Both the position numbers and the translations under genes were made by a program. The notes under the pieces were generated by a model. The model did no database searches, had not been told where the DNA came from, and was given only the letters and a program-made list of their open reading frames with translations. Positions 45,054 to 53,258 of a stretch of 64,000 nt of DNA are shown here, piece by piece. Within the stretch, counting starts at the first letter, position 1, and each line of letters begins with the position of its first letter. Location of the stretch: positions 62,001 to 126,000 of the forward strand of contig CAWDLK010000004.1 of the NCBI GenBank assembly GCA_963803165.1, given 5' to 3'. This stretch comes from Changshengia sp963803165 (lineage in GTDB: Bacteria; Chloroflexota; Dormibacteria; Aeolococcales; Aeolococcaceae).

Positions 45054-46771
45054 GGCTCCGCCGCCTCCAGCGCCGGGTCCACCCGGGGCGAGAGGACACC
45101 GCGCACCGGCGCCGCGAACTCGTCGCCGGGGGACGCACCGTCGACGGCCCCGACCACCGGCTCGCCCTCGATGCCGGCGCGCCGCCGGACCGCGGCCATG
45201 AACTCCCGGAAGAGGGGGTGGGGACGGCCCGGCCGGGAGCGGAACTCGGGGTGGAACTGCGAGCCGACGAAGAAGGGGTGGTCGCGCAGCTCGATGATCT
45301 CGACCAGGCGGCCGTTGGGCGAGGTGCCGCTGAAGACCACGCCGAACTCGGCGAGGCGCTCGCGGAACATGTTGTTGAACTCGAAGCGGTGCCGGTGGCG
45401 CTCGTACACCACCGCCTCGCCGTACGCGGCCGCGGCCCGGCTCCCCGGCTGCAGCTTGCAGGGATAGACGCCGAGGCGCATGGTGCCGCCCTTGTTCTCG
45501 ATGTCGCGCTGCTCCGGGAGCAGGTCGATCACCGGGTTGGCGGTGAAGGCGTTGAACTCGGTGGAGTTGACATCCTCGGTGCCGAGCGCCTCCCGCGCGA
45601 TGTCGATGGTGGCGCACTGCATCCCCAGGCAGAGACCGAGATAGGGGATCTGGTGCTCGCGGGCGAAGCGGGAGGCGATCACCTTGCCCTCGATGCCGCG
45701 ATGGCCGAAGCCGCCGGGGACCACCACCCCGTCCACCCCCGCCAGCCGCTCCGCACCCGGGGTCATCTCCTCCGAGCTCACCCACTCCAGATGAAGATCG
45801 ACGCCGCACTGCACCGCGGCGTGGCGGAGCGCCTCGGTGACGCTGATGTAGGCGTCGGGCATGGCGACGTACTTGCCGACCAGGGCGACGCGCACCGCCG
45901 GCTTGGGCGCCTCGATGCGGGTCACCATGCGCCGCCAGTCGTCGAGGTCCGGCGGCCCGGCCGAGATGCCGAGCATCTCCACGATGTAGTCACCCAGGCC
46001 GGCCGCCTCCAGCATCAGCGGGACCTCGTAGATGGAGCGGGCATCGGGGACGTTGATGACGGCGCGCAGGGGCACGTCCCCGAAGAGCGCGATCTTCTCC
46101 TTCTGCCCCTCGCCGATGGGGTGCTCGCTGCGGGCGACGATGACGTCCGGCTGGATGCCGATCGAGCGCAGCGTGTTCACCGAATGCTGGGTCGGCTTGC
46201 TCTTGAACTCCTCGCTCGCGGCGATATAAGGGACCAGGGTGAGGTGGACGTAGCAGACGTTGCCCCGGCCGACGTCGTTCTTGAACTGCCGGATCGCCTC
46301 CAGGAAGGGCAGGGACTCGATGTCGCCGACCGTCCCGCCGACCTCGACGATCACCACCTCGGGCTCGGGCAGCTCGTTCTCGGCGACCCGGAGCACCCGC
46401 TGCTTGATCTCGTTGGTGATGTGGGGGATGACCTGGACCGTGCCCCCGAGATAGTCGCCGCGCCGCTCCTTGGCGATCACGCTCGCATAGATCCGGCCGG
46501 TGGTCACGTTGCTCGCCTGCGAGAGCGCCACGTCGACGAAACGCTCGTAGTGGCCCAGGTCGAGATCGGTCTCGGCGCCGTCGTCGGTGACGAAGACCTC
46601 GCCGTGCTGATAGGGCGACATGGTGCCCGGATCGACGTTGAGGTAGGGGTCGAGCTTCTGCATCCCGACGTGCAGTCCCCGAGCCTTGAGGATCGTGCCG
46701 ATGGAGGCGGCCGTGATGCCCTTGCCCAGGGAGGAGACGACACCGCCGGTCACGAACACGAACTTGGCCAC
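45050..46771 (-). CDS. pyrG: CTP synthase (glutamine hydrolysing)
   Basis: 573 residues. N-terminal synthetase with FVTGGVVSSLGKGITAASIG (P-loop) and DPYLNVDPGTMSPYQHGEVFVTDDGAETDLDLGHYERF; C-terminal class I glutaminase with GGFGHRGIEGK, YLGLCLGMQ (nucleophile Cys) and FHPEFRSRP (His-Glu). Converts UTP to CTP. A 30-residue unconserved tail follows. GGGAGGT and AAGGTGG precede the ATG. It is the last complete enzyme gene of its run before the GlpX-like gene, which starts inside its stop codon. Confidence 0.96.
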   Translation of the reverse strand: MAKFVFVTGGVVSSLGKGITAASIGTILKARGLHVGMQKLDPYLNVDPGTMSPYQHGEVFVTDDGAETDLDLGHYERFVDVALSQASNVTTGRIYASVIAKERRGDYLGGTVQVIPHITNEIKQRVLRVAENELPEPEVVIVEVGGTVGDIESLPFLEAIRQFKNDVGRGNVCYVHLTLVPYIAASEEFKSKPTQHSVNTLRSIGIQPDVIVARSEHPIGEGQKEKIALFGDVPLRAVINVPDARSIYEVPLMLEAAGLGDYIVEMLGISAGPPDLDDWRRMVTRIEAPKPAVRVALVGKYVAMPDAYISVTEALRHAAVQCGVDLHLEWVSSEEMTPGAERLAGVDGVVVPGGFGHRGIEGKVIASRFAREHQIPYLGLCLGMQCATIDIAREALGTEDVNSTEFNAFTANPVIDLLPEQRDIENKGGTMRLGVYPCKLQPGSRAAAAYGEAVVYERHRHRFEFNNMFRERLAEFGVVFSGTSPNGRLVEIIELRDHPFFVGSQFHPEFRSRPGRPHPLFREFMAAVRRRAGIEGEPVVGAVDGASPGDEFAAPVRGVLSPRVDPALEAAEP

Positions 46772-46928
46772 CTTCGAGACCTCCCGGTGCCGTGGTTTTA
46801 CCGATGTTAGCAGGGCAGCATGTTGGTGACACGAGAGAGACTGCAGTCACGCGGGCGCAGCGACCGGGCGAGGGCCGGCGCGGCCTCGGCGCGGAGCTCG
46901 GCGACGCCGCGCCGCCGGAGATGCGGGC

Positions 46929-47555
46929 TCAGGCCGCGCCCCGGGGCTCGAGGATCACCACGCGCGTCTCCTCCGCCGCCCCCATCGCCCCGGTGAGGCT
47001 GAGCTTGGGCTGGGTGGGCAGGGTGTCCTCGGTGAGCCCCATCTCCTTGGCGAAGCGGTCGAGGGGGTCGTATTCGCCGCTGCCGGCCACGCCGCTGCTG
47101 CGGTAGCGGACCGGGACGACGATCGACGGAGCGATCGCGTTGACGACCTTGGTGGCCGCCACGGCGGCGAGCGCGTCCAAGCCTCCCACGGGGACGGCGA
47201 GCACGTCCACCTGACCGAGCTCGTCGACCTCCTCCTCGGTGAGCTGGCGGTCGAGCCTTCCCAGCGCGGCGACGCGAACCTCGTCGACCTCGATGCGCAT
47301 GATGGTCGTCCCCCCCGCGGGCAGCCCCCGGATGGTGACCCCGCGAACCTCGAACTCCCCCGCTCCGCTGACCTCCTGGGCCTCGCCGTCGCGGGGCCGG
47401 AGCCGGTCGGGGACGGTCTCGCCATCGGTGCGGACGATGATGTCCGGCTGCGATCGCCCCAGCCCCGGCAGGGTGGTGGCGGGCGGGTCGACCAGCACCT
47501 GCACGTCGCGGCCGCGCAGGCGCAGGCAGGAGAGGCCGAGATAGGTGATCTCCAC
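46929..47555 (-). CDS. MBL-fold protein lacking the metal-binding histidines
   Basis: 208 residues of the UPF0173/Lactamase_B_3 type. The opening MEITYLGLSCLRLRG replaces the usual LGHSC His by Leu, and the region that should hold HxHxDH reads RTDGETVPD. The GAGEFEVRGVTIRG motif (usually GPGEYE) is retained. The fold is therefore likely kept without a metal-dependent hydrolase centre. GTG start at 47555; TAAGAT lies 10 bases upstream (47566-47571). It is separated from the HtrA-like gene by 51 bases. Confidence 0.72.
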   Translation of the reverse strand: MEITYLGLSCLRLRGRDVQVLVDPPATTLPGLGRSQPDIIVRTDGETVPDRLRPRDGEAQEVSGAGEFEVRGVTIRGLPAGGTTIMRIEVDEVRVAALGRLDRQLTEEEVDELGQVDVLAVPVGGLDALAAVAATKVVNAIAPSIVVPVRYRSSGVAGSGEYDPLDRFAKEMGLTEDTLPTQPKLSLTGAMGAAEETRVVILEPRGAA

Positions 47556-47606
47556 GGTCCGAGCGATCTTAGCCGGGAGCGGGGGGAGCGGGGAGGGTCG
47601 CGGCGG

Positions 47607-48753
47607 TCAGCTCGCCGTCCCCACCGTGACTGCGACGGTCGTGGTCATCGCCCCCCGGACCAGGCTGACCTCGGCGGTGTCACCCGGGCCGAGCCCCAGG
47701 CCGGCCGGCTCGAACGGCTGAGCCGGGCTCACCGGGGTGCCGTTGACGGAGATGACGATGTCACCGCTCTGCAACCCGGCGATGGCGGCCGGGCCTCCCG
47801 CGCTCACCGAGTTCGATCAGCGCTCCGGAGGTGGCGGTGAGGCCCGCCGCGGCGGCGATCGCGGGGTCGATGTAGGTGACCTGGGCGCCGAAGGTGCCCT
47901 GGGGCGTGGTGGTCACCCCCGAGGCGGTTGCGATCAGCGCGGAGGCCGCGCTGAGGGAGAGCACGGTGAGCCCGGGTGGGGCGGGGGCCTGGGTGACCGT
48001 CATCAGCACGCCGATCAGGTTGCCGGCGCTGTTGAGCACGGGCGCCCCGTCGGCACCGGGCTCCGCGGTGGCGTCGATGCTGATCGCATCCTGGACCGAC
48101 GCGCCGGTGGCGGTGTCGGTGGTGACGGTGAGACCCACCGAGCTGACCGTGCCCACCCGGACGCTGAGGCCCCCGGAGAGCGGCCGGCTGAGGGCGACGG
48201 CCTGGTCGCCCACGGCGGGAGCCGTGGTGGCGAGGGTGAGCGGGGTGAGGTTGCTCGCCCCGAAGATGCGGAGCACGGCCAGCCCGTGGGCGGCGTCCAG
48301 CCCGGCGATCACGGCGTCATAGCCCTGGCCGTTGGCGAGCCCCACCCGGAGCTGGCTGGCGCCCGCCACGGCGCTGGCGCTGGTGAGGATCAACCCATTG
48401 GCGCTCACCACCACCCCGTCCGCGAGGGTGCTCGTCCCCGCGGCCAGCCCGGCGGGGGTCAGCGGCTGGGTGGCGATGCTGACCACGGAGGCGGCGTGGG
48501 CCTGGGCGAGCTGACCCACCGTCTGGCCCGAGCCGTTCGGCGAGCCGTTGATCTGCTCGTTGACGATGCGCTGGACCGGACCGAAGTGCTGGTAGATGAC
48601 CCAGGCGGCGGCGCCTCCGCCGATCACCCCGAGCAGGGCGGCGAGGACGACGCTGGCCAGCAGCCGCACCCTGAGGCCGGGCTGCACCAGCGGGGCGGGC
48701 GCGGAGGCTTCTGCCGCGGAGGGGGGCGGGGTGGAGGCGGGCGTCCCGGTCAC
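47607..48753 (-). CDS. HtrA/DegP-like membrane-anchored pseudoprotease with PDZ domain, interrupted by a 1-base insertion
   Basis: One N-terminal transmembrane helix (about residues 29-53), a trypsin-like S1C domain (100-300) and a C-terminal PDZ domain (GGPAAIAGLQSGDIVISVNGTPV). All three catalytic residues are replaced: His of TNNHVV is Ser127 (TSASAV), Asp is Gly157 (AAHGLAVL) and Ser of GNSGGP is Asp235 (GADGAP). The PDZ lies in another frame; removing one base at GAGTTC (47809-47814) gives SGALIDSVSAGGPAA, joining the domains. GTG start overlaps the upstream stop. Corrected length about 381. Probably a binding or sensing protein rather than a protease. Confidence 0.8.
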
Positions 48754-49685
48754 CGCCCCTCCGCAGCCTCGGCGCGCTTCTCCAGGTAGCGGACGATCCC
48801 GGCGGCGTTGCTCCGCACCCCGTTGAGGATCTCCAACCTGCGGAGCGCACCGGCGGGCAGGCCCGGAGGCGGGGCGGCGTAGGCGTCCGCCAGCGCGGCG
48901 GCGACCTCCTCCACGCCCGCCTCCGGGCTTTCGCGGACCACCCTCTCGGCGGTGGCCACCCATCCGCGGAGGACCTCCTCCGCCTCGACCAGGGTGGCCT
49001 CGGGGTCGGCGACCGGCCCGTAGTGGGTCAGGACCAGCTGGCTGGGACGCAGGGAGCGGAACCTGCGCAGGCTGGCGACCGCCTGCTCGAGGTCGAAGTC
49101 GGGGGGAGGAGCGGCCGGGCGCAGTCCCCCGCCGACGTCGGGGAGCAGGACACCCACCGCATCCCCCACCAGGAGCGTGCCGGATCCCTCGTCGAGCACC
49201 GCGTGGTGATGCTTCGCATGCCCGGGCGAGTCCACCAGGCGCAGCCTCCGCCCACCGCCGAGGTCGAGGGTCAGGCCGTCGCCGGCGGCGACCACCCGCT
49301 CGGCCGCGACCGGCCTCATCCTGCCGTACAGGCTGTCGAGCAGGGGTCCGTAGACGCGGGAGGCCGAGTTGATGAGCCGGGAGGGGTCGGTGAGGTGGCG
49401 CGCACCCTTCTCGTGCACGACCACGGTGGCGGCCGGGAAGGCCTCGGCGATGTCGCCGACCGCGCCCGCGTGGTCGAGGTGGATGTGGGTGACCACCACC
49501 CAGCGGAGATCGCCGGCGCCGACCCCGGCGGCGGCGAGCGCCTCCCTGACCGTCGCGGTCGAGGTCTGAGCGCCGGTCTCGACGAGCGCCGGCTGGGTGC
49601 CCTCGATCAGGAAGCCGGCGGTGAGCCGCTCCATCCCCCCCAGCAGCGTGTCGAGCTGGTGCACCCCAGGGGCGATCTGCTCCAT
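48750..49685 (-). CDS. MBL-fold metallo-hydrolase
   Basis: 311 residues of the glyoxalase II-like beta-lactamase superfamily. Zinc ligands: THIHLDHAG, the SPGHAKHHH region, GDAVGVL and a late THYGP. The C-terminal 60 residues are helical, as in family members that hydrolyse thioester or lactone substrates. TACCCT (49694-49699) lies 8 bases before the ATG, suggesting a leaderless start. It leads the short run with the HtrA-like gene (4-base overlap). Confidence 0.9.
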   Translation of the reverse strand: MEQIAPGVHQLDTLLGGMERLTAGFLIEGTQPALVETGAQTSTATVREALAAAGVGAGDLRWVVVTHIHLDHAGAVGDIAEAFPAATVVVHEKGARHLTDPSRLINSASRVYGPLLDSLYGRMRPVAAERVVAAGDGLTLDLGGGRRLRLVDSPGHAKHHHAVLDEGSGTLLVGDAVGVLLPDVGGGLRPAAPPPDFDLEQAVASLRRFRSLRPSQLVLTHYGPVADPEATLVEAEEVLRGWVATAERVVRESPEAGVEEVAAALADAYAAPPPGLPAGALRRLEILNGVRSNAAGIVRYLEKRAEAAEGR

Positions 49686-49730
49686 GGCCCCGCAGGGTAC
49701 CCGAGGGGAGGCGCCCGCCGCCCGTCCCGG

Positions 49731-52700
49731 CTACGGGGACGGAGAGGGTGTCGGGGAGGGCGTGGGCAGTGAGACCCCGCCCGCGGTGAGCAGCTGGTTG
49801 AGCTCGGCGATGTCGGCGTTGATGGCGGTCTGGGCCTGGCCCGCGGCCACCAGGTTGCCGGCCTTGTAGTCGGCCTGCAGGTTCAACTCCTGGGTGACCA
49901 GGTCACTGATGATCGCCAGCTCCTGGGACGTGTAGGCGCCGCTCGACGGAGAGGGGGTCGGGGTCGCCGACGGCGACGCGCCGGGGGACGGCGTGGGCGT
50001 GGGCGAGGCCGAGGGCGACGGTGAGGTCCCGGTGGGCGGGCTCAGCCCGCTGGGCAGGGTGGTGGTGTCGTAGAGGGTGGCCAGCGCGGCGGACAGACTC
50101 GTCCCCATGGCGACGCTGTTCTGCGTTCCGACGATGACGTAGCGGAGCTGCGGGAAGCTGACCCCGCTCGACTGGTTGGGCAGCACGTAGAACGGCCGGA
50201 CGAAGAGGAAGGAGTCGTCGTTGAAGGGGAGCACGATCACGTTCCCCAGGACCACCTGGGAGCCGGACTCCCCGAGCAGGGTGCGCTGCTGGCTGATGGT
50301 GGGGTCGGTGTTGGAGTTGTTGTCGAACTGGTAGGGGCCCCGCACGTTGGTGTTGTTGCCCAGGGGGACGGCCACCAGCGGGGGATGGTCGGTGGTGGTG
50401 TAGTCGGACTCCGCCGCCAGCCACGCGGTCATGTTGCTGGCCTGGCCGCCGCTCCCGCTCCGGTAGGGGCTGAAGGTCTGCATCAGGACGAACTGGGGTG
50501 TCGGGTCACCGGGCAGGGTCAGCTCCACGTACTGGGGCGTGGTGGTGACCGCGGTACCGTCCGGCTGGAGACCCTGGGAGGCGCTGTAGAAGTCGTTCTT
50601 GGAGAAGAAGTCGGCAGCCACCTGGGGGTTGGAGACGGGGAGCTGGTCGTCGACGTGGACCTGGGCGTAGACCGAGACCTGGTTGCTGAACAGGTTCTCC
50701 GGGTAGCGGAGGTGCTGCACCAGGAAGGACGGCATCTGGCTGATGGGGTGGAGCAGGCCCGGGTAGATGGCGCTCCACGCGGCGGTGAGGGGCTCGCTGG
50801 TGTCGACCGCGTAGAGGGTGACCGCGCAGGTGCGGGCGTCGACCACGGCCTTGACCGCGTTGCGCTGGTAGGAGATCCCGTTGACGTTGTCGGACTCGGG
50901 GAAGTTGCCGGTCTCCACGTAGGCGTCGGCGATCCACATCAGGTCACCGGTCTGGGGGTCGGCCACGATGTAGGGGTCCGAGTCGACGGTGAGGAAGGGG
51001 GCGATGCTCTCGATGCGCTGGTCGACGGTCCGGTTGATGAGCACCGAGCTCTGGCTGTTGGGGATGTCGCTGAAGAAGAGGTTGAGGCCACCGAACTGGG
51101 TGATGGAGGTGGCCAGCTTGTCGAAGGGATCGTTGATGCTGAAGCCGGCCATCCCGGTGCCGGCATGCATGTAGGCGTCGGGGGTGGACGGGTAGTTGAA
51201 CTCGAGCTGGTTGGTGTTGACCACCACCGGCTGGCTGGTCTGCTCACCGCAGTAGACCTCCGGGTTGCTGACCGAGCTGAGCGCCGGCGGAGCCGCGGGG
51301 TCGACCTGCTGGAGGGGCTCCCGGCCGTCCAGGATGTTGGGCTCGCCCTCGACACCGACCTGGTTCACGGACACCGCCGTGATCCCGTAGCCGTGGGTGT
51401 AGACGAAGGTGTCATTGACGAAGTTGGAGTTGGGGATGTCGCCCTCCGCGATCTCCCGCACTCCGATCATGACCTCGGTCTCCTGCCCGCTGGCGTCGGG
51501 ATAGCGGTCGATGGTCACGTTGGTGTCGAAGGTCTGGTAAGCCCGGGTGCGATCGACCTGGTTGAGGACCGCGGGCACCTGGGTGGGATCCTGGACGCGG
51601 ATGTTGGCGAGGGTCCCGGGGTCGGCCGCCAGGTCGGTGAGGGCCGGCGTGGTCACGGTCTTGAAGGGCTTGTCGACCACGTCCGGCTGGCTGCCCGAGG
51701 CGCCCAAGTCCCAGGCGTAGCGGCTGGCGGTCAGGTAGTTGTCGATCGACTTGGCCTGGGCCTGCTCGGCGTTGGGGTTGACGCTGGTCGCGGTGTAGAC
51801 GGCCTCGGGGATGATGGTGAGCACCCCGGCGACCACCAGCCAGCCGCCGAGCAGCCCGCCCAGCACCGCCACCGTGCTCCAGCTCGGCCGGCGGCGGCTC
51901 CTCCGCACCAGCAGGGCGGCGGTGGCGGCGGCGAAGAGCAGGGCGATCACCTGGAGGGCGCCGAGCACGGGGATGAGGACGTTGAGGTCGGTGGCGTTGG
52001 GACCGACGAAGGCGTACTGGGAGTTCTGCTCGGTGACCAGGTGGTAGGGGCCGAAGTGCGCCCCCAGGGCGGCCAGGATGAAGATGCCGATCAGGGCCAC
52101 GCCGGCGTGCCGGGCGCTGATCCGGAGCGCGTCGTCCGCGCTCTGGCCGGTGGCGGGGTGGAGCTGGAACTCGACCTCCTTGGGGGCGTGGATCACGCTG
52201 AGGCTGAGGGCGGCGATCGCCGCGGCACCGAGGAAGCCGAGCAGCGCGCCCCCCCAGAGCAGCGCGGAGACGTCGTCTATCACCGGCAGGGTGAAGACGT
52301 AGAAGCCGAAGTCCATGTGGAAGACGGGATCGCTGGTGCCGAAGGCGTGGCCGTGCAGGAAGAGGAGGACGTCCTGCCAGTCGCCGGCGAGGTGGGCGCC
52401 GCCGCCGATGCCCGCCAGCACGGCGATCGCGATGCCGACCCAGAAGGTCACCCGGCCGGCGGGGGCGTCGAGGCCGCGGATGGCGCGCGCCCAGAAGGGC
52501 ACGCTGGCCCCGACCAGGCCGCCGGTGATCACCGCTCCGATCACGAAGAGCACCACCTGGGCGATCAGCGGGGTCCAGAAGACGTTGGAGTGGCCGAGGC
52601 TGGAGAGATAGAGGTAGTTGACCCGCAGCCACATCGAGGCGACGGCGAGGGCGATCAGCACCACGATCGCGATGACCACGATCAGGGCGATCTTGCGGAA

Positions 52701-52781
52701 GCGGGTGAAGCGGGGCGACCTCACCACCCGGGGCCGGCGTCGCCGGAACAGCAGCTCAGGGTCGAAGTTGAAGGTGCTCAC
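49731..52781 (-). CDS. UPF0182 family large membrane protein
   Basis: 1016 residues. The N-terminal third has seven membrane helices (starting KIALIVVIAIVVLIALAVASM); the remainder is a large extracytoplasmic domain with the family's conserved stretches such as YPENLFSNQVSVYAQVH, YVELTLPGD and LRYVIVGTQN. The C-terminus is a Pro/Ser/Thr-rich linker and a small helical segment. The family is widespread in actinobacteria and cyanobacteria and has no established function. GTG start, with TACCAT 10 bases before it (52792-52797). Confidence 0.9.
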   Translation of the reverse strand: MSTFNFDPELLFRRRRPRVVRSPRFTRFRKIALIVVIAIVVLIALAVASMWLRVNYLYLSSLGHSNVFWTPLIAQVVLFVIGAVITGGLVGASVPFWARAIRGLDAPAGRVTFWVGIAIAVLAGIGGGAHLAGDWQDVLLFLHGHAFGTSDPVFHMDFGFYVFTLPVIDDVSALLWGGALLGFLGAAAIAALSLSVIHAPKEVEFQLHPATGQSADDALRISARHAGVALIGIFILAALGAHFGPYHLVTEQNSQYAFVGPNATDLNVLIPVLGALQVIALLFAAATAALLVRRSRRRPSWSTVAVLGGLLGGWLVVAGVLTIIPEAVYTATSVNPNAEQAQAKSIDNYLTASRYAWDLGASGSQPDVVDKPFKTVTTPALTDLAADPGTLANIRVQDPTQVPAVLNQVDRTRAYQTFDTNVTIDRYPDASGQETEVMIGVREIAEGDIPNSNFVNDTFVYTHGYGITAVSVNQVGVEGEPNILDGREPLQQVDPAAPPALSSVSNPEVYCGEQTSQPVVVNTNQLEFNYPSTPDAYMHAGTGMAGFSINDPFDKLATSITQFGGLNLFFSDIPNSQSSVLINRTVDQRIESIAPFLTVDSDPYIVADPQTGDLMWIADAYVETGNFPESDNVNGISYQRNAVKAVVDARTCAVTLYAVDTSEPLTAAWSAIYPGLLHPISQMPSFLVQHLRYPENLFSNQVSVYAQVHVDDQLPVSNPQVAADFFSKNDFYSASQGLQPDGTAVTTTPQYVELTLPGDPTPQFVLMQTFSPYRSGSGGQASNMTAWLAAESDYTTTDHPPLVAVPLGNNTNVRGPYQFDNNSNTDPTISQQRTLLGESGSQVVLGNVIVLPFNDDSFLFVRPFYVLPNQSSGVSFPQLRYVIVGTQNSVAMGTSLSAALATLYDTTTLPSGLSPPTGTSPSPSASPTPTPSPGASPSATPTPSPSSGAYTSQELAIISDLVTQELNLQADYKAGNLVAAGQAQTAINADIAELNQLLTAGGVSLPTPSPTPSPSP

Positions 52782-52862
52782 GGCCCGGCCGATGGTACTC
52801 GCCTTGGCCCCACGGGTCGTCCGCGGGCGGCCACGGCGCCGGGAGAGGCCGGGCGGGGACGA

Positions 52863-53159
52863 TCAGCGACGCTGCAGGAGCAGGCGGACGTCGAACGGGT
52901 CGCGCCGGCGCCGGATCCGCCGCGACACCTCAGGGCGGACCTGAACCATGTAGGGCTCCTGCTCGCGCAGGACCTCCTCGATGGCGTCGGCCACCAGCAT
53001 CCCGGCGTGGACGGCCGGGACCCGATCGGAGAGCGCGACCGCCATCCGCTCGGTCACGACGGTGATCTCCATCTCGTGAGCCTGCTCGAGGAGGGTCAGG
53101 CAGTCGTCGAGGCGGCGGAGCCGCTGCCGGCGGTCCTCGCCGCCGTGCAACTCGATCAT
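52863..53159 (-). CDS. Small unknown protein
   Basis: 98 residues, not recognised: MIELHGGEDRRQRLRRLDDCLTLLEQ..., helical and charged, ending in an Arg-rich tail. No membrane segment or signal peptide. TATTTT (53166-53171) lies 6 bases before the ATG in a short AT-rich patch, supporting this start over the longer reading frame. It lies between uvrA and the UPF0182 gene, all on the minus strand. Confidence 0.55.
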   Translation of the reverse strand: MIELHGGEDRRQRLRRLDDCLTLLEQAHEMEITVVTERMAVALSDRVPAVHAGMLVADAIEEVLREQEPYMVQVRPEVSRRIRRRRDPFDVRLLLQRR

Positions 53160-53258
53160 GCGCGAAAAATAGCGCAATTCGACCAAAACCGGGAGTCCCA
53201 CCTTCGGCCGGGCGCCCCAACGGCCTCCCGGCGCCCCCCCACCACGGCTCCGGGGGGG

